Origin: an uncultured bacterium | Lineage (GTDB): Bacteria > Actinomycetota > Coriobacteriia > Coriobacteriales > Coriobacteriaceae | DNA: 5,613 nt | Direction of reading: 5' to 3' | Assembly (NCBI GenBank): GCA_905215225.1 | Contig: CAJMPM010000110.1 | Location: 1-5,613, forward strand | Shown: positions 1-4,952 of the stretch, piece after piece | Numbering within the stretch: the stretch's first letter is position 1 | Layout of the letters: every line of letters begins with the position of its first letter | Position numbers and translations under genes: made by a program | Notes under the pieces: generated by a model | What the model was told of the DNA's origin: nothing | What the model saw: the letters and a program-made list of their open reading frames with translations, nothing else | Database searches by the model: none

Positions 1-552
1 CATGGAGGCCATCATATCGGGGTCTACCACAGCGATCTCGGGGATGTCGTTGGTATCGACGCAGACGAACTTGCGCTTCTTCTCCACATCGGTGATGACG
101 TAGTTGATGGTGACTTCAGCGGCAGTACCGGCGGTGGTGGGGACAGCGATGGTAAAGACGGCGTGCTTCTTGGTGGGAGCGACGCCTTCCAGAGAGCGCA
201 CATCGGCGAACTCGGGGTTGTTGATGATGATGCCAATGGCCTTAGCGGTGTCCATGGAGGAGCCGCCACCGATGGTCACGATAGCGTCAGCCTCGGCGGC
301 CTTGAAGGCCTCGACGCCGTCCTTGACGTTCTGGATGGTGGGGTTGGGCTTGATCTCGGAGTAGAGGCTCCAAGCGATGCCGGCGGCGTCGAGCTCGTCG
401 GTCACCTTAGCGGTAACGCCAAACTTGACCAGATCGGGGTCGGAGCAGACGAAGATCTTCTTGTAGCCGCGACGCTGAAGCTCGCCGGGGATCTCCTTGA
501 TGGCGCCAGAACCATGATAAGAAATGGTATTGAGAACGAAACGATTAGCCAT
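1..552 (-). CDS. fucO: Lactaldehyde reductase (FucO-type iron-dependent alcohol dehydrogenase), N-terminal part
   Basis: This is a group III (iron-containing) alcohol dehydrogenase that reduces L-lactaldehyde to L-1,2-propanediol with NADH in the cytoplasm, the last step of anaerobic fucose or rhamnose fermentation. The window holds residues 1-184 of a family that is usually about 380 residues long; the gene continues past the left edge. The start ATG (550-552) has a GGGAGG ribosome site (559-564) six bases upstream. Residues 1-4 (MANR), the phosphate-binding GGGSSMD (95-101), NNPEFADVRSLEG (111-123) and PTTAGTAAEVTINYVITD (138-155) closely match E. coli FucO as I remember it. Asp38 lines up with the E. 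coli Asp that favours NAD over NADP. The metal ligands (one Asp and three His) should lie beyond the edge and cannot be checked. A general iron-dependent alcohol or 1,3-propanediol dehydrogenase is the alternative, but the FucO-specific stretches make it less likely. Confidence 0.93.
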   Translation of the reverse strand, partial: MANRFVLNTISYHGSGAIKEIPGELQRRGYKKIFVCSDPDLVKFGVTAKVTDELDAAGIAWSLYSEIKPNPTIQNVKDGVEAFKAAEADAIVTIGGGSSMDTAKAIGIIINNPEFADVRSLEGVAPTKKHAVFTIAVPTTAGTAAEVTINYVITDVEKKRKFVCVDTNDIPEIAVVDPDMMASM

Positions 553-569
553 TGATAGCCTCCCATCGT

Positions 570-592
570 GTGCGGGGCATCCATTACGCCCC
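570..592 (-). promoter_or_regulatory. GC-rich hairpin in the fucO leader
   Basis: A perfect 7-bp inverted repeat, GCGGGGC (570-576) and GCCCCGC (586-592), with a 9-base loop, sits just upstream of the fucO ribosome site at 559-564. If transcription starts upstream, the fucO mRNA would carry this stem about six bases from the Shine-Dalgarno sequence. It could affect mRNA stability or translation, or act as a DNA operator. There is no T-run after it, so it is not an intrinsic terminator. Its function is unknown. Confidence 0.45.
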
Positions 593-651
593 GCGCTATA
601 AGTCCCATCCTAACGCTTTTGAAACAAAAAACGCGTGAAAACATCAAAAGT

Positions 652-667
652 GTTAAAGCGTTTCAAC
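652..667. promoter_or_regulatory. Putative LacI/GalR-family operator upstream of fucO
   Basis: GTTAAAGCGTTTCAAC is a 16-bp imperfect palindrome (6 of 8 symmetric positions match) centred on CG, with the A/T-flanked core typical of LacI/GalR-family operators and cre sites. It lies about 100 bp upstream of the fucO start. Related CG-centred stretches lie nearer the gene: AACGCTTTTGAAAC (612-625) shares AACGCTTT with the reverse strand of the main site, and ACGCGT lies at 631-636. I infer sugar-responsive or catabolite control of fucO. I could not place a convincing -35/-10 pair here. Confidence 0.45.
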
Positions 668-962
668 AGAATAACGGAGCCCTAGTCCTTCCCTCCCGAC
701 AGCAGCGAAGGCTAGATTATAGGAGCAATCGCCCAAAGAATACGATCCACTCAGTCTAAATTATTTCTGCTTTAGCAATATATGTTTGACCGCACGTTTA
801 TAAAAGGATACTTTGTAGTAAATAACATGCATGCAGCAAATAGCATCATTCATTTTGTTAGAGATTGCCCATGCAGTTATTGTGGCTGCATACACTGCAA
901 CGTACAGCGTAATTCTCCGCACGAAGCAGAAGACGGTTCCAATTCGATCGAGGCGATGACAC

Positions 963-1502
963 ATGGTGGCTAGTGGTCCTAAATCGAGTAAGACGGCTAC
1001 AAACGAATATCAAATCTCAATTGAAGGTAACCCTTATCCGCATACTCTGGCTCTCATCAACCCAGCGGGAGACAACCTCAACATCAAAAGACATGGGTTC
1101 ACGGGTCCACTAGGACAGCTATTAAGTCTTAAATATACCGTTTATGACGATGCAAATGAAAAACTCTTCACTGTCGTCGACGGTGGTTTTAGCAACATGC
1201 CCAGGGTTGCGCTCATCATCGAACACAAGGAAGTTGCGGTGTTCGATTATGGTCTAAACAGACTTGAGATGAAGTGCGTAACGAACATACCGAATTACGC
1301 AATAAAAGGTAACTTCCTATTTGGAGATTACGATATATTCAGCCAACGGGAAGTGAAGCTATCTTCAGTTATCGTCCTTCAATGTGATAAACAATCGTGC
1401 TTTAGCATACAGGTTTTGGATAAAGCCGAATTAGCCGCCGCAATTGGAATACCTACAGCCATTGCCCTTCTTAGGGCTCGGGTTGAAGAGCATCTCGAAT
1501 AA
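963..1502 (+). CDS. Hypothetical protein, possible LURP-one-related/tubby-like domain
   Basis: A 179-residue soluble protein with no signal peptide. The start ATG is the first possible one after an in-frame TGA (957-959) and has a modest GAGG (950-953) nine bases upstream. The sequence reads as repeated short beta strands. From about residue 110 the pattern IKGNFLFGDYDI (114-125), then a strand, FSIQVLDKAEL (147-157) and a final hydrophobic helix AAAIGIPTAIALLRA (158-172) resembles the end of LURP-one-related proteins (B. subtilis YxjI type), whose fold is a tubby-like beta barrel around a C-terminal helix. The function of bacterial members is unclear. The call rests on pattern recognition only. 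GC is about 44% over 961-1500, far below the ygiQ gene, which suggests acquisition by transfer or a rapidly drifting accessory gene. It stands alone between two minus-strand genes, so it is probably a single-gene transcript. Confidence 0.75.
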   Translation: MVASGPKSSKTATNEYQISIEGNPYPHTLALINPAGDNLNIKRHGFTGPLGQLLSLKYTVYDDANEKLFTVVDGGFSNMPRVALIIEHKEVAVFDYGLNRLEMKCVTNIPNYAIKGNFLFGDYDIFSQREVKLSSVIVLQCDKQSCFSIQVLDKAELAAAIGIPTAIALLRARVEEHLE

Positions 1503-1506
1503 ATCG

Positions 1507-1574
1507 AAAAAAGCAGTTTGTAACAACATTCAGGAGCTAGATAGTTTTTCTGGCTCCTGAATGTTGTTACGAAC
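1507..1574. terminator. Long 26-bp hairpin between the convergent genes, probable terminator
   Basis: Bases 1516-1541 pair with 1549-1574 in a 26-bp stem containing two G-T wobbles and a seven-base loop; the inner 18 bp (1520-1537 with 1553-1570) are perfect. Read on the minus strand, the stem is followed after three bases by six T (A-run at 1507-1512), so it can act as an intrinsic terminator for leftward transcription. Read on the plus strand, it would fold at the 3' end of the LURP-one-like mRNA, starting 13 bases after the stop codon, but without a U-tract. The stem is unusually long for a terminator. A mobile-element remnant or structured RNA is possible. Confidence 0.6.
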
Positions 1575-1598
1575 ATGCACCTTAGCGCTTAAGACTCC

Positions 1599-1628
1599 AA
1601 AAAAGGGGCGGCCGAGATGGCCGTCCCC
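1599..1628 (-). terminator. Rho-independent terminator of the DUF1275 gene
   Basis: On the minus strand, GGGGACGGCC (1619-1628) pairs with GGCCGCCCC (1605-1613), with one bulged base and a five-base loop, and is followed directly by six T (1599-1604). This is a classic intrinsic terminator, about 50 bases past the stop codon of the DUF1275 gene. The longer hairpin at 1507-1574 lies beyond it as a possible backup that keeps leftward transcripts out of the convergent gene. Confidence 0.88.
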
Positions 1629-1679
1629 TCCCCAATATTGATCAGTGCGACAAAGGGGCCAGTCCCTTGCCGCATTCGG

Positions 1680-2396
1680 TTACTTTCGGCAGCCCTCTTT
1701 CCAAGCCTCGGCCGCAACCTTCCAGCGTAAGCGCAAGTCGCGTTCGCGGTCGATGAACATGATGGCAAACGCGACAAACAGCAGCAAGCTCGCCACGACG
1801 ATGGCGTGCAGGCCCATGCGCTCAATACACCAGTTGCCCAGTACGGCGCCAAACACAAAGGTAAAGATCACGCCAAAGTACAGCACGCCGTTTTCCAAAA
1901 AGCCGCGCTTGTGGGTGATGATGTAGTCGTCCACGTTTTGCAGCGCATTGCGCAGGTTACCGATGCACATGGTCGTGGCGATGCCGTGACCATGTATCTT
2001 GCGGAAGCTCTCGACCTGCATGCCGCAGGCAAACGAGGTGAGGCAGTTGGCGAGCAGGTTGTAACCGCCACCGGGGATAAAGCTCACGCCCAGCAAGATG
2101 ACGGCTTCAAAGAACACCGTCACTTGGCGCCAGTGAATCACGCTGCCAAACCGCTCGTGAACCAGGTCGGCAAGCATAATACCCACGGCAAACGACACCA
2201 CGGGGAAGAAGTAGCGCCCCGCCAGCGCCCAGTTGCCCTCCGAGATGCTCACGCCCACGAGCAAGATGTTGCCCGTCTGCGCGTTGGCGAAAACATGATC
2301 GCGCCCAATGTACGAATAAACGTCCATAAAGCCACCGGCGAGCGCCAAGATGATGCCCAGCTCAATGGACTCCGATATCTGTTTGGCACGCTGCAT
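1680..2396 (-). CDS. DUF1275 / YoaK-family membrane protein
   Basis: A 238-residue integral membrane protein of the DUF1275 (YoaK) family, whose biochemical role is not established; a transporter-like role is only a guess. Family hallmarks are the early GGFMDVYSYI (21-30) and FANAQTGNILL (36-46), with a related TTMCIGNLRNA (141-151) in the second half. About six hydrophobic segments are visible, near 11-29, 61-79, 92-108, 113-127, 170-189 and 196-214, and the tail from 216 is charged and so probably cytoplasmic. The reading frame is open further upstream to 2630, but the ATG at 2394-2396 is chosen because it follows a strong AGGAGG (2407-2412) at ten bases and because the family motif then starts at a normal distance from the N terminus. 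The gene is divergent from ygiQ and convergent with the LURP-one-like gene, and has its own terminator. Confidence 0.88.
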   Translation of the reverse strand: MQRAKQISESIELGIILALAGGFMDVYSYIGRDHVFANAQTGNILLVGVSISEGNWALAGRYFFPVVSFAVGIMLADLVHERFGSVIHWRQVTVFFEAVILLGVSFIPGGGYNLLANCLTSFACGMQVESFRKIHGHGIATTMCIGNLRNALQNVDDYIITHKRGFLENGVLYFGVIFTFVFGAVLGNWCIERMGLHAIVVASLLLFVAFAIMFIDRERDLRLRWKVAAEAWKEGCRK

Positions 2397-2406
2397 CGTC
2401 GTGCAT

Positions 2407-2412
2407 CCTCCT
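2407..2412 (-). promoter_or_regulatory. Ribosome binding site of the DUF1275 gene
   Basis: On the minus strand, AGGAGG lies ten bases before the ATG at 2394-2396. It fixes the start there and excludes the 78-codon upstream extension of the open frame, which lacks any comparable site. The spacing is on the long side. Confidence 0.75.
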
Positions 2413-2577
2413 TGTTGACGACTCTCTCGTGCGTTGGCGGAAACATAGCCGCCGTTCATACTGTAACCCATTGACAACATGGCGTGCGCGCGAGACGGGT
2501 TCTCCAACGCGCAGATACACAGTCTGGAAACAAACAACACCCGCATCGACGCGCCGATCCGCCAGCTCATGTACTCC

Positions 2578-2612
2578 ACCAGTCTTTTTAGCCCCGTCCC
2601 AAAAAGACTGGT
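2578..2612. promoter_or_regulatory. Perfect 12-bp inverted repeat in the divergent promoter region
   Basis: ACCAGTCTTTTT (2578-2589) and AAAAAGACTGGT (2601-2612) are exact reverse complements separated by 11 bases. The repeat ends directly against a TACAAT hexamer (2613-2618), so it would cover the -35 side of a ygiQ promoter. It could be a repressor or activator operator for either divergent gene, or a hairpin. No T-run follows on either strand, which argues against a terminator. Confidence 0.5.
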
Positions 2613-2618
2613 TACAAT
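2613..2618 (+). promoter_or_regulatory. Possible -10 hexamer of the ygiQ promoter
   Basis: TACAAT matches five of six positions of the sigma-70 -10 consensus and lies 31 bases before the chosen ygiQ start. No good -35 hexamer sits 16-18 bases upstream; that space is occupied by the inverted repeat at 2578-2612, as at promoters that need an activator. This is a tentative call. Confidence 0.35.
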
Positions 2619-2640
2619 TACGTGCAGCATACAAACACCG

Positions 2641-2645
2641 GGAGG
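2641..2645 (+). promoter_or_regulatory. Ribosome binding site deciding the GTG start of ygiQ
   Basis: GGAGG, within CGGGAGGG, lies only four bases before the GTG at 2650-2652. The spacing is short, but no other in-frame start nearby has a comparable site. The upstream in-frame ATG at 2479 has none, and its extension would run through the inverted repeat and the -10 candidate. Confidence 0.65.
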
Positions 2646-2649
2646 GATC

Positions 2650-4791
2650 GTGGCAAAAAAGCCTCAGCACGCTCAGAACAACCAGCGCAGTCAGCAGGGC
2701 AAACAGGGCCAGCAGCAAAAGCGCAGCGGTAAGGCGCAGGCCACGGTCGCCCGCACCAAGCATTCCCAAGCGCCGCCCGCCCGCCCCTGGCGACCGGGCC
2801 GCGATAAGTTCCTCCCCGTCAGCCGCGCCGACATGGGTGCACGCGGCTGGGACCAGTGTGACTTTGTCTACATCTGCGGCGACGCCTACGTGGACCATCC
2901 CAGCTTTGGCATGGCCATCGTCAGCCGCGTCCTCGACGCGCACGGCTACAAGGTGGGCATCATCTGCCAGCCCGACTGGACCGACCCCGCCAGCATCACC
3001 GTGCTCGGCGAGCCACGCCTGGGCTTCCTCGTCAGCGCCGGCAACATGGACTCCATGGTCAACCACTATTCGGTGACCAAGCACCGCCGCCACACCGACG
3101 CCTATACCCCCGGTGGCGAGGAGGGGCACCGCCCCAACCGAGCCGTCACGGTCTACGGTAACCTCATCCGCCAGACGTTCAAGGACGCCCCCATCATCAT
3201 CGGCGGCATCGAGGCAAGCCTGCGCCGCCTGGCCCACTACGACTACTGGCAGGACAAGCTCAAGCGCTCGGTACTGCTCGACTCGGGCGCCGACATCCTC
3301 ATCTACGGCATGGGCGAGCACGCGATCGTCGAGATCGCCGACGCGCTCGACGCGGGGCTGCCCGTCGATCAGATCACCTATATCAACGGCACCGTCTACC
3401 GCACAGGCTCGCTCGACGAGGTCTACGACTACGACCTGCTGCCCAGCTGGGACGACCTTGCCGCCGACAAGCTCAACTACGCGCGCAGCTTTAACGTGCA
3501 GCAGCAGAATATGGACCCCATCACCGGGCATCGCCTGGTAGAGCCCTACCCCAACAGCGTCTATGTGGTGCAGAACCCGCCGTCGGCGACGCTCACCACC
3601 GATGAGATGGACGAGGTGGCCGAACTCCCCTACGCACGCGATTGGCATCCCGATTACGACGCAGCGGGAGGCGTGCCGGCCTTTGCCGAGATCAAGTTTT
3701 CCATTAGCTCCAACCGCGGCTGTTTTGGCGAGTGCTCGTTTTGCGCCCTCACCTTCCACCAGGGCCGCGTGCTGCAGATGCGCAGCCACGACTCGATCAT
3801 GCGCGAGGCCGAGCTACTCACGCACGACCCCGAGTTTAAGGGCTACATCAACGACGTGGGCGGACCGACGGCCAACTTTAGCCGTCCCGCCTGCGACAAG
3901 CAGCTCAAGCACGGCGTGTGCAAGAACAAGCGCTGCCTGTGGCCGAGTGTATGCAAGAACATGGTGGTCGACGAGAGCGGCTACACGCAGCTGTTGCGCG
4001 ACCTGCGCCAGCTGCCGGGCGTCAAAAAGGTCTTCGTGCGCAGCGGCATCCGCTTTGACTACACCATGGCCGATGCCTCGGACGAGTTTTTGCGCGAGCT
4101 GCTAGAGCACCATGTCTCGGGCCAGCTACGCGTGGCACCCGAGCACGTGAGCGACGCGGTGCTGTCCGTGATGGGCAAGCCGAGCCGCGCCGTCTACGAT
4201 GCGTTTTGCCGCAAATTTGAACGCTTGAACCGCGAATACGGACTCAAGCAGTACGTGGTGCCGTATCTGATCTCGAGCCACCCCGGTTCAACGATGAAGG
4301 AAGCCGTGGACCTTGCCGAGGCCGTGCGCGACATGGGCTACATGCCCGAGCAGGTGCAGGACTTCTACCCCACACCGTCCACCATGTCGACGTGCATGTA
4401 CTACACCGGCGTGGACCCGCGCACCATGGAGCCGATCTATGTGGCGCGCGACCCGCACGAGAAGGCCATGCAACGCGCGCTCATCCAGTATCGCAAGCCC
4501 GAGAACTACAAGCTGGTGCGCGAGGCGCTGGAAAAGGCCGGCCGCCGCGATTTGATCGGCTACACCAAGCATTGCCTGATTCGTCCCGTGCCCCCGCGTC
4601 CGGGCGAGACGTCTGCTGGCGCTGGCCATGGCACCGGCAAGAAGGGCGGCAAGGCCCACGGTGGCGCCGCCGGCAAGGGACCCAAAGGCGGCAAGGGCCA
4701 CGGTGGCATGTCGCGCGCGCAGAACACTGCCGGACGCAACCGCGCGGCCCAGGGACGTCAGGGCGCCAACGGCGGCGGACGCCGCAACTAG
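2650..4791 (+). CDS. ygiQ: YgiQ-family (UPF0313) radical SAM protein
   Basis: A 713-residue cytoplasmic radical SAM protein, close to E. coli YgiQ in length and sequence pattern; the family's reaction is unknown to me. In order: a basic, Gln-rich disordered leader (1-50); the YgiQ N-terminal domain with CDFVYICGDAYVDHPSFG (66-83) and GGIEASLRRLAHYDYW (185-200); the radical SAM core with CxxxCxxC at Cys358, Cys362 and Cys365 (GCFGECSFC), which should bind a 4Fe-4S cluster and SAM; a second Cys set at 415, 424, 429 and 435; the APEH motif near 496-499; and a C-terminal DUF3362-like region with FYPTPSTMSTCMYYTG near 572 and the closing YTKHCLIRPVP near 638. From about 651 a Gly/Lys/Arg-rich tail follows, probably disordered and able to bind nucleic acid. 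The GTG start is set by GGAGG at 2641-2645; the frame is open up to 2479 but without support there. The gene appears monocistronic, divergent from the DUF1275 gene. Confidence 0.95.
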   Translation: MAKKPQHAQNNQRSQQGKQGQQQKRSGKAQATVARTKHSQAPPARPWRPGRDKFLPVSRADMGARGWDQCDFVYICGDAYVDHPSFGMAIVSRVLDAHGYKVGIICQPDWTDPASITVLGEPRLGFLVSAGNMDSMVNHYSVTKHRRHTDAYTPGGEEGHRPNRAVTVYGNLIRQTFKDAPIIIGGIEASLRRLAHYDYWQDKLKRSVLLDSGADILIYGMGEHAIVEIADALDAGLPVDQITYINGTVYRTGSLDEVYDYDLLPSWDDLAADKLNYARSFNVQQQNMDPITGHRLVEPYPNSVYVVQNPPSATLTTDEMDEVAELPYARDWHPDYDAAGGVPAFAEIKFSISSNRGCFGECSFCALTFHQGRVLQMRSHDSIMREAELLTHDPEFKGYINDVGGPTANFSRPACDKQLKHGVCKNKRCLWPSVCKNMVVDESGYTQLLRDLRQLPGVKKVFVRSGIRFDYTMADASDEFLRELLEHHVSGQLRVAPEHVSDAVLSVMGKPSRAVYDAFCRKFERLNREYGLKQYVVPYLISSHPGSTMKEAVDLAEAVRDMGYMPEQVQDFYPTPSTMSTCMYYTGVDPRTMEPIYVARDPHEKAMQRALIQYRKPENYKLVREALEKAGRRDLIGYTKHCLIRPVPPRPGETSAGAGHGTGKKGGKAHGGAAGKGPKGGKGHGGMSRAQNTAGRNRAAQGRQGANGGGRRN

Positions 4792-4815
4792 CGTGGCGAG
4801 GGCCGGCCGGTGTCT

Positions 4816-4847
4816 CTTGGCCAGTCGGCGTCTCCTAATCGGCCAAG
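4816..4847. repeat. Short inverted repeat overlapping the first palindrome
   Basis: CTTGGCC (4816-4822) and GGCCAAG (4841-4847) form a perfect 7-bp inverted repeat with an 18-base loop. The right arm shares CCAAG with the left flank of the first palindrome, so the two stems are mutually exclusive in RNA. Read rightward after ygiQ, it could be an alternative fold at the mRNA 3' end. Chance occurrence in GC-rich sequence is possible. Confidence 0.35.
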
Positions 4848-4952
4848 CGTGTTTTCCCTAGGGGAAACACGCTTGGGCTGTCTCCAGTCGTGATTTCCCT
4901 AGGGGTAACACGCTCAGACACGCCTAGCCGTGTTTTCCTTAGGGGAATCACG
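4843..4952. repeat. Three tandem palindromic repeats between convergent genes
   Basis: Three 24-bp near-palindromes occur at 4848-4871, 4889-4912 and 4929-4952, with centres 41 and 40 bp apart. Each reads CGTG, then T or A, TTTCC, C or T, TAGGGG, and an A/T-rich arm ending in CACG, followed by CT. In copy 1 the symmetry extends through flanking CCAAG/CTTGG to 34 bp (4843-4876), broken by only one T-G pair. Copies 2 and 3 carry one or two arm mismatches. The same T-G pair at unit positions 8 and 17 recurs in all three, so they are direct copies in one orientation. They fill the gap between the ygiQ and protease stop codons, so a two-way transcription barrier is possible, although no T-runs follow. 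Confidence 0.85.

Larger units (their letters stand above)
567..962. other. AT-rich intergenic region with no convincing gene
   Basis: About 400 bases separate the divergent fucO and LURP-one-like genes. The fucO side holds the leader hairpin and the putative operator. At 682-715 there is a weak stem (CTAGTCCTTC against GAAGGCTAG, one bulged base). Possible plus-strand promoters for the downstream gene are TTGTTA (855-860), 17 bases, TATTGT (878-883), four of six matches at each hexamer; and TTGACC (786-791), 17 bases, TACTTT (809-814), good at -35 and poor at -10. The motif ATGCAG occurs at 831-836 and 871-876, and inverted (CTGCAT) at 886-891. Short reading frames of 63-67 codons exist on both strands but lack ribosome sites. 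No RNA gene was recognised. Confidence 0.5.

Noticed and set aside
761..964. 67-codon minus-strand frame with a hydrophobic stretch
   Set aside because: There is no ribosome site and no recognised family; it is AT-rich intergenic sequence where short frames arise by chance.
782..973. 63-codon frame overlapping the start of the LURP-one-like gene, with a Cys-rich run (CPCSYCGCIHC)
   Set aside because: The Cys spacing and the 11-base overlap looked interesting, but there is no Shine-Dalgarno sequence before its ATG and no recognised family, so coding cannot be supported.
1806..2474. 222-codon plus-strand frame opposite the DUF1275 gene
   Set aside because: It is antisense to a recognisable membrane protein and has a composition typical of a shadow frame.
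2479..2649. Longer N terminus for YgiQ starting at the ATG at 2479
   Set aside because: No ribosome site precedes it, and the extension would translate the inverted repeat and promoter candidate; the GTG at 2650 has GGAGG directly upstream.
2362..3789. 475-codon open frame on the minus strand opposite ygiQ
   Set aside because: It lies antisense to the clearly coding YgiQ protein and has no ribosome site or recognisable domain; long antisense frames are expected in GC-rich genes.
4848..4952. Three regularly spaced repeats considered as a small CRISPR array
   Set aside because: The units are full palindromes with 16-17 bp between them, much shorter than CRISPR spacers, and no cas gene is near.
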